A stretch of DNA of 64,000 bases from Sphingomonadaceae bacterium (GCA_025359685.1 JANYEY010000112.1:1-64000); one strand, 5' to 3'; positions 53,720 to 61,695 are shown, counted from the stretch's first letter. A program made the numbers and translations. The notes: generated from the letters alone by a model not told the origin.

Positions 53720-54421
53720 CTAGCGCGTCTTCCCGCTATCCCGGTCAAGCAGCAGAGAAAACAGCATCGCTGAGCACTCCCCGTCCACTTCCCCGTCGAT
53801 CATGTGCGGCCTCCATCGGCGCTGGAAGGCGCGCATCGCGGCGGGCATGTCGCTGATGTCGTAGCCCCAGCGTTCGAGCGCGAGGAAGAAAGCGCCGTCG
53901 TTCTCGAAGGGGCTGGGCCGGTTTACGCGCGGGGTTTTGAGCGCCAGCCGGTGCGCCGCAAGCAAATCCCAGTCGAACAGTTCGCCCGGGTCTTCCTTGC
54001 GGGTGGGGGCGATGTCCGAATGGCCGACCACGTTGGCGCGCGGCACGTCCCAGCGCTGGACGATTTCGGCGAGCAGCGGCAGCAGTGCCTCCATCTGCGC
54101 GTCGGGAAACGGGACATAGCCGAACTCGTGCCCGGGGTTGACCAGTTCGATCCCGACGCTGGCCGAATTGACGTCGCTGATCCCGCGCCAGAAGCCGCGC
54201 CCGGCATGCCACGCGCGGCGGTCTTCGCGCACCAGCCGGTGGACGGTGCCGTCCTCCTCGATGCAGTAGTGAGCCGAAACCTCGGCGGCAGGGTCGCACA
54301 GCCGTTCCAACGCCTCCGCCCCGGTTTTCATGCCGGTGTAATGCATCACCACCATCGACACCGGCAGCAGCCGTTGGGACCAGTTGGGTGACGGCGTTTC
54401 GGAGTGGATCAGTTCGGACAT
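53720..54421 (-). CDS. N-acetylmuramoyl-L-alanine amidase (Amidase_2, AmiD/AmpD-like)
   Basis: This 233-residue zinc amidase cuts the bond between N-acetylmuramic acid and L-alanine in peptidoglycan or its breakdown products. Zn ligands are His in VVMHYTG, and His and Asp in GHSDIAPTRKEDPG; HYCIEEDG and HAGRGFW are also family segments. A C-terminal peptidoglycan-binding-like helix bundle (about 170-230) follows. No signal peptide or lipobox is visible, so a cytoplasmic recycling role like AmpD is likely, though AmiD-like architecture is also close. It follows chpT by 10 bases. Confidence 0.92.
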   Translation of the reverse strand: MSELIHSETPSPNWSQRLLPVSMVVMHYTGMKTGAEALERLCDPAAEVSAHYCIEEDGTVHRLVREDRRAWHAGRGFWRGISDVNSASVGIELVNPGHEFGYVPFPDAQMEALLPLLAEIVQRWDVPRANVVGHSDIAPTRKEDPGELFDWDLLAAHRLALKTPRVNRPSPFENDGAFFLALERWGYDISDMPAAMRAFQRRWRPHMIDGEVDGECSAMLFSLLLDRDSGKTR

Positions 54422-54431
54422 TGCGCTCGCA

Positions 54432-55073
54432 TCATCCCTCCGGCAGCACCGCGCCCATCACCAGCGCCTCATCGCTCAGCGCATATTGCAGCCCGCCGCC
54501 GTGCTGCGCGGCCAGCTGGCACAGCATCCAGGCGGGCGCGGTTCGGCTAGACAGGTCGGCGATCGGCAGCGATCCATCAAGCGCGCGGCCAACGTCCTTG
54601 TCGAAGGCGATCTTGGGCCCAGCGGCGCGGACCACGATCTCGCTCGCGCCTTCGCGGCTCTCGACTCCGATATCGAGCGTGCCCCCGCGAACCAGCGCCT
54701 CGATCCCGATATGCGCCAAGTTGAGCATGACCTTGACCGCGGGCTTGGGCAGCGCATCCACACCCAGCGCCCATTGGATCGCGATCCTCTCGTTCCCAGC
54801 AACCAGTGCGTCGATCACACTGCGCGCTTCATCGACCGGTACCGCATAATCGAACCCGCTCGCCCCGCCGAACGCGAGGCGGAAGAACTTCAGTTTGTCC
54901 GCGCTGGTCCGCGCGCTCTGTTCGAGCAGTTCCATGCAGCGCTTGCGCATTTCCGGGTCGCGCTCTTCGGCCAGCAGTTCCAGACCGTTGCTCATCGCCC
55001 CAACAGGACTGAGCAGGTCATGACACAGGCGCGAACACAAGAGGGCGGCAAGATCGACGGCGCTATCGGTCAT
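54432..55073 (-). CDS. chpT: histidine phosphotransferase ChpT
   Basis: This 213-residue protein passes phosphate from the kinase CckA to CtrA and CpdR in the alphaproteobacterial cell-cycle relay. The helix LAALLCSRLCHDLLSPVGA carries the phosphoacceptor His; the rest resembles a degenerate kinase ATPase domain that no longer binds ATP. Length agrees with known ChpT. The presence of this gene supports the alphaproteobacterial assignment. It lies between the JAMM peptidase gene and the amidase gene on the same strand. Confidence 0.93.
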   Translation of the reverse strand: MTDSAVDLAALLCSRLCHDLLSPVGAMSNGLELLAEERDPEMRKRCMELLEQSARTSADKLKFFRLAFGGASGFDYAVPVDEARSVIDALVAGNERIAIQWALGVDALPKPAVKVMLNLAHIGIEALVRGGTLDIGVESREGASEIVVRAAGPKIAFDKDVGRALDGSLPIADLSSRTAPAWMLCQLAAQHGGGLQYALSDEALVMGAVLPEG

Positions 55074-55100
55074 GGAATATCCTGGTTTGGGAGCCTTCCC

Positions 55101-55502
55101 TTAACCCGGCAGGACTCGCGTGGGAAGCGCTTCGAAACCGCGCGGCCCATCGCGCCACCAGGTTACCGAGCCAGCAGCCACGATCGCCCAGACGCGTCCA
55201 TCCCCGCTCGCCTCCGCCTGATCGGTGGCGGAGGGCCGAGCCAAGCCATTGGGGTGCGAATGGTAGTAGCCGAGCACTTGCGGCCCGCCGCCCCGCGCCG
55301 CGCGGTGAGCGGCGATCAGCGCCTCCGGATCGAGCTCAAAGTGCTGCGCCGGATCGGCATGGATATTGCGTACCGGCTGCGCTGCCGTGATCATGGTGCC
55401 CTGCCCCAGCAACAGACCGCAGCATTCCAGTGGACGCGCGCACGCCGCTTCTTCGATCAGTGTGGCTTCAATGCCACTTGTCAGTTCAAGCTCCATCCCC
55501 AT
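55101..55502 (-). CDS. JAMM/MPN+ family metallopeptidase (M67)
   Basis: This 133-residue protein has the complete JAMM zinc motif: Glu in ECCGLLLG, HSH in GYYHSHPN, seven residues, then Ser and Asp in PSATDQ. Bacterial M67 enzymes remove C-terminal extensions from sulfur-carrier or ubiquitin-like proteins. No ThiS/MoaD-like gene is nearby. Two starts are possible (55502, MGMELEL, or 55496, MELEL). The gene is divergent from rluD with only about 10 bases between start codons. Confidence 0.88.
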   Translation of the reverse strand: MGMELELTSGIEATLIEEAACARPLECCGLLLGQGTMITAAQPVRNIHADPAQHFELDPEALIAAHRAARGGGPQVLGYYHSHPNGLARPSATDQAEASGDGRVWAIVAAGSVTWWRDGPRGFEALPTRVLPG

Positions 55503-55512
55503 CTGCCTAGCA

Positions 55513-56463
55513 ATGAATGGGGGGGAATCCATTATTTCCGGCGTGATCGCCACCTCCGGCCAGCGGCTCGACAAAGCGCTGGCCGATGCCAGCGGGCTGT
55601 CGCGTGAGCGGATCAAGGCCTTGATGGGCGAAGGCCGGGTCACGCTTGAGGGGAAGCCCGCCGCGCAGGCCAGCCACAAGCCTGCGGCGGGCGCGGCCTT
55701 TGCGATCTCGATCCCCGCGGTGACCCCTGACGAGGCCCAGCCCGAAGACATTCCTTTGAATGTGGTGTTCGAGGACGAGCACCTGATCGTGATCGACAAG
55801 CCCGCCGGGCTGGTGGTGCACCCCGCGGTGGGCAACTATGACGGTACCTTGGTCAATGCACTGCTGCACCACTGCCAGGGTCAGCTTTCCGGCATCGGCG
55901 GGGTTGCGCGGCCGGGGATCGTCCACCGCATCGACAAAGATACGTCGGGCCTGCTGGTGGTCGCCAAGAGCGATGTCGCGCATGAAGGACTTGCCCGCCA
56001 GTTTGAGGATCATTCGATCGAGCGAGCCTATCTGGCATTGGTTGCGGGAAATCCGATGCCGCCAGCAGGCACTGTAACCGGAGCGATCGCGCGGTCGAAT
56101 ACCAACCGCAAGAAGATGGCGCTGGTCGCAGACGGGCGCGGCAAACACGCGGTGACGCACTATGCAACGCTTGAACGGTTTGACTATGCCGCGCTGGTCG
56201 AATGCCGGCTGGAAACCGGACGGACGCATCAGGTGCGGGTGCATATGACCTCGCTCGGCCATCCCTTGCTGGGCGATCCGAGTTATGGCCGCACCCCGGC
56301 CAAATTGAAGCCGCTGCTGGCCGAGCATGGGTTCGAGCGGCAGGCACTGCATGCCAAGGTGCTGGGGTTCATTCACCCGGTAACCGGCGCGGCGCTCCGC
56401 TTCGAAAGTCCGCTACCTGCCGATATGAAGGCGCTGTTGGTCGATTTGCGGAACAATAGCTGA
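55513..56463 (+). CDS. rluD: ribosomal large-subunit pseudouridine synthase RluD
   Basis: This 316-residue enzyme makes pseudouridines in helix 69 of 23S rRNA. It has an N-terminal S4 domain (QRLDKALADASGLSRERIKAL), the catalytic motif VHRIDKDTSGLLVVAK with the nucleophilic Asp, and GRTHQVRVHM. RluD rather than RluC is inferred from family likeness and from its place directly upstream of rpoH, a conserved order in alphaproteobacteria. The ATG at 55513 (MNGGES) is preferred over the track start, which overlaps the divergent JAMM gene. Confidence 0.92.
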   Translation: MNGGESIISGVIATSGQRLDKALADASGLSRERIKALMGEGRVTLEGKPAAQASHKPAAGAAFAISIPAVTPDEAQPEDIPLNVVFEDEHLIVIDKPAGLVVHPAVGNYDGTLVNALLHHCQGQLSGIGGVARPGIVHRIDKDTSGLLVVAKSDVAHEGLARQFEDHSIERAYLALVAGNPMPPAGTVTGAIARSNTNRKKMALVADGRGKHAVTHYATLERFDYAALVECRLETGRTHQVRVHMTSLGHPLLGDPSYGRTPAKLKPLLAEHGFERQALHAKVLGFIHPVTGAALRFESPLPADMKALLVDLRNNS

Positions 56464-56553
56464 GCATTTGTGTTATAAATATATCCCATGTGGCTGCTGC
56501 CGGGGGATGCCTCTAAAGGGTCCCTTAAGAGTACGCCGACGATGAAAGGACGA

Positions 56554-57513
56554 ATGACGACCATGTCCGAAGTCAAGAAGACCCTGCCCGCACGCGCCAC
56601 CCCCGCTCGTGCCACCCCTTCGCGTTCAGTCAGCGCGATGCCCAGCTTGGGCCCGGAGCAGAGCCTCAACCGCTATCTCGCGGAAATCAGGAAGTTCCCG
56701 GTGCTTACCGCCGAGCAGGAATACATGCTCGCCAAGCGCTATGCCGAACATCAGGATCCCGAAGCCGCCAAGCAGCTGGTCACCAGCCACCTGCGCCTCG
56801 TCGCCAAGATCGCCATGGGCTATCGCGGCTATGGCCTGCCGGTCGCCGAGCTGATCTCGGAAGGCAACATCGGCCTGATGCAGGGCGTCAAGAAATTCGA
56901 ACCCGATCGCGGCTTCCGCCTGGCGACCTATGCAATGTGGTGGATCAAGGCGAGCATGCAGGAATTCATTCTGCGCAGCTGGAGCCTGGTCAAGATGGGC
57001 ACCACCGCGGCGCAGAAGAAGCTGTTCTTCAACCTGCGGCGGATGAAGAAGAACCTCGACGCTTACGAGGATTCGGATCTTCATCCTGATCAGGTGACCA
57101 AGATCGCCACCGATCTCGGCGTGTCTGAGCACGAGGTGGTCAACATGAACCGCCGGATGATGATGGGCGGCGATGCCAGCCTCAACGTCTCGTTCAACGA
57201 AGACGGCGAAGGCCAGTGGCAGGACATGCTGCAGGACAACGGCCCGCTGCAGGACCAGCTCGTCGAGGAAGCGCAAGAGGCGAGCAATCGCCACTCGTTG
57301 CTGCTCGAGGCGATGGACAGCCTGGGCGAGCGCGAACGTCACATCCTGACCCAGCGCCGCCTGACCGATGATCCGCAGACGCTCGAGGAATTGAGCCAGG
57401 AATACGGCGTCAGCCGCGAACGCGTCCGCCAGATCGAAGTGCGCGCGTTCGAAAAGTTGCAGAAGGCGATGCTGCGGATCGGCGGCGAGCGGCGCCTGTT
57501 GTCCGCCGCCTGA
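56554..57513 (+). CDS. rpoH: heat-shock sigma factor RpoH (sigma-32)
   Basis: This sigma-70-family factor of about 319 residues directs RNA polymerase to heat-shock promoters such as that of clpB. Region 1.2 is QSLNRYLAEIRKFPV, region 2 contains NIGLMQGVKKFEPDRGFRLATYAMWWIKA, the RpoH box is AQKKLFFNLRR, and region 4 ends with GVSRERVRQIEVRAFEKLQ. The start is uncertain: ATGs at 56542, 56554 and 56563 are all in frame; 56554 follows AAAGGA closely. An AT-rich TATAAAT block at 56474 in the gap after rluD may be a promoter element. Confidence 0.95.
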   Translation: MTTMSEVKKTLPARATPARATPSRSVSAMPSLGPEQSLNRYLAEIRKFPVLTAEQEYMLAKRYAEHQDPEAAKQLVTSHLRLVAKIAMGYRGYGLPVAELISEGNIGLMQGVKKFEPDRGFRLATYAMWWIKASMQEFILRSWSLVKMGTTAAQKKLFFNLRRMKKNLDAYEDSDLHPDQVTKIATDLGVSEHEVVNMNRRMMMGGDASLNVSFNEDGEGQWQDMLQDNGPLQDQLVEEAQEASNRHSLLLEAMDSLGERERHILTQRRLTDDPQTLEELSQEYGVSRERVRQIEVRAFEKLQKAMLRIGGERRLLSAA

Positions 57514-57536
57514 ATTACTGGATTTGAACCAAATCA

Positions 57537-57568
57537 GGGGGTCGGAGCAATCCGGCCCCCGTTTGTTT
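57537..57568. terminator. Rho-independent terminator between rpoH and the convergent gene
   Basis: GGGGGTCGGA pairs with TCCGGCCCCC around GCAA, followed by GTTTGTTT on the plus strand. It ends rpoH transcription. Confidence 0.85.
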
Positions 57569-57576
57569 GGGCGCGA

Positions 57577-58362
57577 TCAGAACCGCCGCGCCATCCCGAT
57601 CAGCAGCGAATGTCGGGGGGCTGCGCCGGAGAGCCCGGCATCGCCTTCAAGGTCGATCTGCCAGTTCTTGCCGGCTTGCCAGGCCAATGACAGTGCGGCG
57701 CGAACATCGGTAGCGTGGCCGGCCGGATCGTTGTCACGCCAGACGCCGATTTCGGCTTCGGCCGCCAGGTTGTGCGCAAGCGGGTGCCCCAGCCCGGTCA
57801 CGCCGCCCCAGGCGAGATGCCGGCCATTCCCGCTGGCATTTACCGCCGCGTCGACCTCGGGCGTGAGGTCGAGCTCAAAACCGGCGGGCAGGTTGAGATT
57901 GATCGGCAGCAGCGCACCCGCACCCCAATCCCCCGCACCGATGCCATCCGCGCCGGTCGGGAGTGTGGCATAGACATGAAGCGCGACCGGTCCGCCTCGC
58001 CCGGAGACACTGCGACGCACTGCAATCGACACGTCGCCGAGGCCATGACTTCGCGATAGAGTGCCACTCAGCCGGTCGCGGCTGCGCACCGAGTTGTAAC
58101 CGCCGATGCCAGCCTCGATCTCGGTCTGGTCGTCGATCCCGATTCTGACCAGCAGGTCACCATAGCCAAGATCGTCCTCAATGGTCGCCTGATCAGCCGA
58201 GTGATCCCATCCGGCCAGACCAAGTTCGACCATCACCTGTCCGAGCGGCATCGTGCAGGCCGGGGTGCCAAGGCCGGGCCGGTCGGCGCAGAAATTGCCG
58301 TCTTGAGCCGCCGCCGGCGCAGCCATCAGGATGAGCGGGAGAGCGAGGAGAATGCGGTGCAT
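57577..58362 (-). CDS. outer-membrane MetA-pathway-of-phenol-degradation-type protein
   Basis: This 261-residue protein has a signal peptide (1-20, APAAAQD) and beta-strand-rich remainder. Segments such as GDLLVRIGIDDQTEIEAGIGGY and LHVYATLPTGADG with a final HSLLIGMARRF fit the family annotated as MetA-pathway of phenol degradation or putative transporter, small outer-membrane barrels whose substrates are mostly unknown. Two Cys near the N-terminus (FCADRPGLGTPACT) may form a disulphide. It converges on rpoH and is divergent from mtgA with 60 bases between. Confidence 0.75.
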   Translation of the reverse strand: MHRILLALPLILMAAPAAAQDGNFCADRPGLGTPACTMPLGQVMVELGLAGWDHSADQATIEDDLGYGDLLVRIGIDDQTEIEAGIGGYNSVRSRDRLSGTLSRSHGLGDVSIAVRRSVSGRGGPVALHVYATLPTGADGIGAGDWGAGALLPINLNLPAGFELDLTPEVDAAVNASGNGRHLAWGGVTGLGHPLAHNLAAEAEIGVWRDNDPAGHATDVRAALSLAWQAGKNWQIDLEGDAGLSGAAPRHSLLIGMARRF

Positions 58363-58422
58363 CGCCCGAAGCTATCACCCGCCCGCTTGCAGAGCCAGCG
58401 CGCTGCGGTAAACACCGCACCA

Positions 58423-59148
58423 ATGCTCCGCTTCCTACGTCCTTCCCGTGTCCGTGCCCCGCGCGGCATGCTCTATAATGTGGGCTGGTGGATCAGCCGT
58501 GCCGTGCTGTGGTTCGTGGTGATCAGCGTGGGCCTGACGCTGCTGTACAAATGGGTTCCGGTGCCAGTCACGCTGACCATGGCGCTCGACCGGAACGGCT
58601 TCGATAAGGACTGGACGCCCTTGAGCCGGATCGACCGGACCATGGTCGATGCGGTGATTGCGGGGGAAGACGCCAAGTTCTGCAGCCACAACGGCTTCGA
58701 TACCGATGCGATCGAAAAGGCGATGCAGCGCAACGCCAACAGTTCGCGCCTGCGCGGCGGCTCGACGATCAGCCAGCAGACCGCCAAGAACGCGTTCCTG
58801 TGGCAGGGCACCGGCTGGACCCGCTACGCCCGCAAGGGGCTGGAAGTGTGGTTCACCTTCCTGATCGAGAACATCTGGGGCAAGCGGCGGATCATGGAGG
58901 TCTACCTCAACGTCGCCGAGACCGGGGTGGGCACTTATGGAGTCGAGGCAGGGGCACAGCGCTATTTCCAGCATCCAGCCGCGCATCTGGGCCAGGTTGA
59001 GGCGGCGCGCATCGCTGCTGCCCTTCCCGCGCCCAAGCGCCGCGAGGTCGCCGATCCCTCAGGCTTCACTCGCCGTCACGGCAACGTGATCGCCGCGCGC
59101 AGCGGCGTGGTACGGGACGGGGCAATGGACGCCTGCGTTTACGAATGA
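58423..59148 (+). CDS. mtgA: monofunctional peptidoglycan glycosyltransferase
   Basis: This 241-residue GT51 enzyme polymerises lipid II into glycan strands in the periplasm. One N-terminal membrane anchor (about 23-42) precedes the catalytic domain with IAGEDAKFCSHNGFD (first catalytic Glu), GGSTISQQTAKN and WGKRRIMEVYLNVAETG (second Glu region). No transpeptidase domain is present. The ATG at 58423 is used; a second Met at residue 16 is possible. A 42-codon gene for a membrane peptide follows by 11 bases. Confidence 0.95.
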   Translation: MLRFLRPSRVRAPRGMLYNVGWWISRAVLWFVVISVGLTLLYKWVPVPVTLTMALDRNGFDKDWTPLSRIDRTMVDAVIAGEDAKFCSHNGFDTDAIEKAMQRNANSSRLRGGSTISQQTAKNAFLWQGTGWTRYARKGLEVWFTFLIENIWGKRRIMEVYLNVAETGVGTYGVEAGAQRYFQHPAAHLGQVEAARIAAALPAPKRREVADPSGFTRRHGNVIAARSGVVRDGAMDACVYE

Positions 59149-59159
59149 GGGAGCACAGC

Positions 59160-59288
59160 ATGGCGGGAATCATATTGCTCGGCGCGCTCGCCATTCCGTT
59201 TCTGCTGCTTGCCGCAATCATACGCGGCGGCTGGCGAGCGCACCAAGAGCGGGTCCAACGCAAACGGGATCTTGATCAGTTCGACTAG
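59160..59288 (+). CDS. 42-residue single-helix membrane peptide
   Basis: Too short for the ORF track. The ATG at 59160 has RBS GAGGGAG seven bases upstream, and the frame ends TAG at 59286-59288. Residues about 3-21 are one hydrophobic helix (IILLGALAIPFLLLAAII), and the rest is basic and polar (RGGWRAHQERVQRKRDLDQF), so the tail should be cytoplasmic by the positive-inside rule. It follows mtgA by 11 bases. I do not recognise a family. It is the last host gene before the IS1595-type element, whose target duplication begins two bases after its stop. Confidence 0.65.
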   Translation: MAGIILLGALAIPFLLLAAIIRGGWRAHQERVQRKRDLDQFD

Positions 59289-59290
59289 TC

Positions 59291-59298
59291 AAAAAGAA
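59291..59298 (+). repeat. 8-bp target duplication (left copy)
   Basis: AAAAAGAA directly abuts the left end of the element and is repeated at 62387-62394 beside the right end. An 8-bp duplication is standard for IS1595-family insertion. Confidence 0.93.
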
Positions 59299-59324
59299 GG
59301 CGATTATATACCTTGCAAACACGG
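59299..59324 (+). repeat. left terminal inverted repeat (26 bp)
   Basis: Begins GGCGATTATATACCTTGC; exact reverse complement of 62361-62386. It begins with GG, as IS1595-family ends usually do. Confidence 0.95.
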
Positions 59325-59364
59325 TGAGTATGTGACATAAGACTCCTATCAGGAGTTAAGCCCA

Positions 59365-60300
59365 ATGTCCGTTCTTTCCCGCCCCGAGTTTCACAGCGAA
59401 GAAGCTGCCTACGCCCACCTCGAAAAGATCGTTTGGGTTGACGGCCCGGTGTGCGTTCACTGCGGCGGCGTTGGCCGGATTACGAAGGTGAAGGCTAACC
59501 CGGCCAAGCGCATCCGTGAGGGTCTGTGGCGCTGCGGTGATTGCAAGAAGCAGTTCACCGTGAAGGTCGGCACCGTGTTCGAGCATATGCGCTTGCCGCT
59601 CCATAAGGCCATGCAAGCGGTCTATTTGATGACCAGCAGCAAGAAGGGCATTAGCGCCCATCAACTGCACCGCATTCTTGAGGTCACTTACAAGTCGGCT
59701 TGGTTTCTGGCGCACCGTATCCGCGAAGCCATGCGCTCGGACGATCTCACCCCGTTCGGTGGCGCGGGCGGCGTTGTCGAAGTTGACGAGACTTTCATCG
59801 GCCACCTCAAGGGTGCCGAGAAGCGCCGCGCCTTCCACCACAAGATGAAGGTTCTGGCGCTAGTTGATCGCGACAGCGGCAAGGCTCGCACAATGGTGAT
59901 TGACGATGTGAACGCGAAGACGCTGCTTCCGATCGTGCTCGACAATGTTGCTCGCGAAGCGCGCATCATGACGGACGAACACAGCGGCTATCGCCACCTC
60001 AAGGACCACTTTGCCGGTCACGGAACGACCAGCCATGGCCGCGGCGAATACGTGAACCTTGAAGATCGCACGATCCACAGCAACACGGTTGAAGGCTATT
60101 TCAGCATCTTCAAGCGCGGCATGAAGGGCGTGTTCCAGCACTGCGGCGAACAGCATCTGCACCGCTACCTTGCCGAGTTTGAGTTCCGCTACAATCACCG
60201 CGTGGCGCTCGGTTACAACGACCCTGACCGTTCGTGTATGGCGCTGCATGGAATTGTCGGCAAGCGGTTAACCTACGCGAGGCCTGACCTCAACGCCTAG
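59365..60300 (+). CDS. IS1595-family (ISXO2-like) transposase
   Basis: This 311-residue DDE enzyme has an N-terminal zinc ribbon (residues about 30-65, CVHCGG and WRCGDCKKQFTV) and the ISXO2-like catalytic domain with EVDETFIG (first Asp), IMTDEHSGY (second Asp) and a third site HSNTVEGYFSIFKRGMKG, where family members have Asn or Glu. It should cut at the 26-bp ends and join them to an 8-bp staggered target. It is full length with an RBS (CAGGAG) eight bases before the ATG, so the element could be active. Confidence 0.95.
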   Translation: MSVLSRPEFHSEEAAYAHLEKIVWVDGPVCVHCGGVGRITKVKANPAKRIREGLWRCGDCKKQFTVKVGTVFEHMRLPLHKAMQAVYLMTSSKKGISAHQLHRILEVTYKSAWFLAHRIREAMRSDDLTPFGGAGGVVEVDETFIGHLKGAEKRRAFHHKMKVLALVDRDSGKARTMVIDDVNAKTLLPIVLDNVAREARIMTDEHSGYRHLKDHFAGHGTTSHGRGEYVNLEDRTIHSNTVEGYFSIFKRGMKGVFQHCGEQHLHRYLAEFEFRYNHRVALGYNDPDRSCMALHGIVGKRLTYARPDLNA

Positions 60301-60457
60301 GGCGAAAGTCCTCGGAAAGGGCCGGAATCGCTCGCGCTGGCACGGGAAGCCACATCGCCGCAGTAGGAGCAAACCAACAGCCCGAAGATGGGCCGCTTGT
60401 TTTGTGTGGATAGCCGCTATGATTCCGCTTGCGTGCTGGTCTAGCTTCATTCAATAG

Positions 60458-60487
60458 AAACGCCGGGGACGCGAATCCCCGGCGTTT
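60458..60487. terminator. perfect 12-bp hairpin after the transposase gene
   Basis: AAACGCCGGGGA pairs with TCCCCGGCGTTT around CGCGAA. With A and T runs on the two sides it can work as a terminator in either direction. It separates the transposase from the cargo. Confidence 0.75.
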
Positions 60488-60489
60488 GA

Positions 60490-60663
60490 TTCCACTAGCC
60501 GGATGTAGGCCAAGACGAGCGGAGGTTGCGAAGAAGATGACTACGAGGCTCTAACGAGGGGGCCATAAGCCCCTGATGTCGGTAGAATACCTGCATCGCC
60601 GTCCCTGCGGCTTCGCGCCGTGGGGACGGCTCCTATATGGCATTTTGACCGGGAGCAGTCAAC
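60490..60663 (+). other. structured non-coding gap before the cargo genes
   Basis: The 363 bases between the transposase stop and the first cargo gene hold no supported gene. After the 60458 hairpin there is a smaller hairpin (AGGGG/CCCCT at 60557-60574) and a strong one at 60598-60630 (GCCGTCCC with GGGACGGC, plus an inner CGGC/GCCG stem). A leader or small RNA is possible; no known RNA family was recognised. Confidence 0.4.
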
Positions 60664-61185
60664 ATGACTTCAGATATTCTGGGCACGGACCCATACGCTG
60701 CGGTGCTTGCTGATCTGCAAGCAAAGCGCGATCAGATCGACCAGACAATAGCATTATTGACCAGCCTACGCGGCGGCGCACAGGCCCCGATTAGCTTTGC
60801 TGCGGATGTCGGCGGGATCACCGAAACTGCAGGTATGTTCCTCGGAATGTCTATTGCAGATGCAGCCAAGAAGCTGCTGGCCCAGCGTAAGCGGACGATG
60901 GGTAACGTCGAGATCGCCCGAGAGATTCAGGCTGGTGGGTTGGTTCTGTCTGGGAAGGACCCGGTGAACGTGGTCGGTTCGGTTCTAACCCGGCGCTTCA
61001 ATGAAGTTGGCGACATTGTGAAGGTTGGCCGTGGCATCTGGGGGCTAAAGGAGTGGTATCCCGGTCGGACCTTCAAGACTTCCACGAAAAGTGTAGCGAG
61101 CGCTCACTCAATTGAGGATATGACCCCAGAAGAGTTAGAGCAGCGTCTAATGCACCCAGGAAGGGTAGTCGAAGATGAAGGCTGA
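60664..61185 (+). CDS. cargo: HARE-HTH (winged-helix) domain protein
   Basis: This 173-residue protein has a short helical N-terminus (about 10-40, predicted to coil: AAVLADLQAKRDQIDQTIALL), then a HARE-HTH domain at about 60-130 with GMSIADAAKKLLAQRKRTMGN, GKDPVNVVGSVLTRRFNE and GIWGLKEW. In other proteins HARE-HTH binds DNA or links chromatin and restriction factors; here a regulator or DNA-targeting partner is possible. The C-terminal 35 residues are polar. RBS GGGAG lies eight bases before the ATG. The stop overlaps the next small gene by 11 bases. Its composition is less GC-rich than host genes. Confidence 0.78.
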   Translation: MTSDILGTDPYAAVLADLQAKRDQIDQTIALLTSLRGGAQAPISFAADVGGITETAGMFLGMSIADAAKKLLAQRKRTMGNVEIAREIQAGGLVLSGKDPVNVVGSVLTRRFNEVGDIVKVGRGIWGLKEWYPGRTFKTSTKSVASAHSIEDMTPEELEQRLMHPGRVVEDEG

Positions 61186-61324
61186 AGAGAAACCTCAGAT
61201 CGACAAGTTCAAGGAGGCCGCTCGCGAGCACGAAGCGGACGAGAGCGCGGAGCATTGGGACGAGCAGTTGAAGCGGGTTGTGAAGCCTAAGCCTTCGGAT
61301 CAGGCCGCTAAGGGCAGGTCGTAA
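61175..61324 (+). CDS. cargo: 49-residue charged protein overlapping the HARE-HTH gene
   Basis: Missing from the track because of length. The ATG at 61175 lies 11 bases inside the preceding gene, after GGAAGGG. The product is soluble and highly charged (begins MKAEEKPQIDKFKEAAREHE, contains HWDEQLKRVVKPKP), probably helical. Similar short proteins of the type KFKEAARELE...FDERLKK occur in alphaproteobacterial accessory DNA as I recall; no function is known. Its 3' end overlaps the convergent minus-strand gene by 25 bases. Confidence 0.68.
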   Translation: MKAEEKPQIDKFKEAAREHEADESAEHWDEQLKRVVKPKPSDQAAKGRS

Positions 61325-61692
61325 AGCTTCACATCGCGTGCAAGCTTTGACGCCGCAGCATACGCGTTCTTCTTGTCAGCGTCGGCAAATAGCTCATCGC
61401 CGATCTGTGAACAGACGGCTTCAAAAACCGTGACCAATTCCACGAACCCCTGCTCGTCGAGATTGTAGCGCTCGCGGATGGAGTCGAGAACGCGCTTAAA
61501 GCCCTTGAGCTTGAAGCCAATCGGTATCGTGTTTGTTTCGTCGTAAATAAGCGTCAGGATGCGATCCACGCGCCGGTAAACGGTAGTGGTGTCCTCGTGG
61601 ATATACTCCACGCAATCAGCATCAGCCAGATACACAGCGTTCGTGCCGCAATCATCATGAAGCCAAGTTTCAAGGTCTGTGATAATGTTCAT
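61300..61692 (-). CDS. cargo: 130-residue protein of unknown function
   Basis: This soluble, acidic protein begins MNIITDLETWLHDD and includes VYRRVDRILTLIYDE followed by IGFKLKGFKRVLDSI, a pattern of strand, turn and strand that I do not recognise as a named domain. The C-terminal half is helical (FVELVTVFEAVCSQIGDELF). The ATG lies three bases after the stop of the 193-codon gene, so the two form one transcription unit. It overlaps the 49-aa gene by 25 bases tail to tail. A toxin-antitoxin or defence role is speculation from layout alone. Confidence 0.75.
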   Translation of the reverse strand: MNIITDLETWLHDDCGTNAVYLADADCVEYIHEDTTTVYRRVDRILTLIYDETNTIPIGFKLKGFKRVLDSIRERYNLDEQGFVELVTVFEAVCSQIGDELFADADKKNAYAAASKLARDVKLYDLPLAA

Positions 61693-61695
61693 CGC

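Noticed and set aside
56464-56553. RNA thermometer in the rpoH leader
   Set aside because: There is a short AAGGG/CCCTT palindrome, but no convincing structure that covers the RBS, and the start codon is uncertain.
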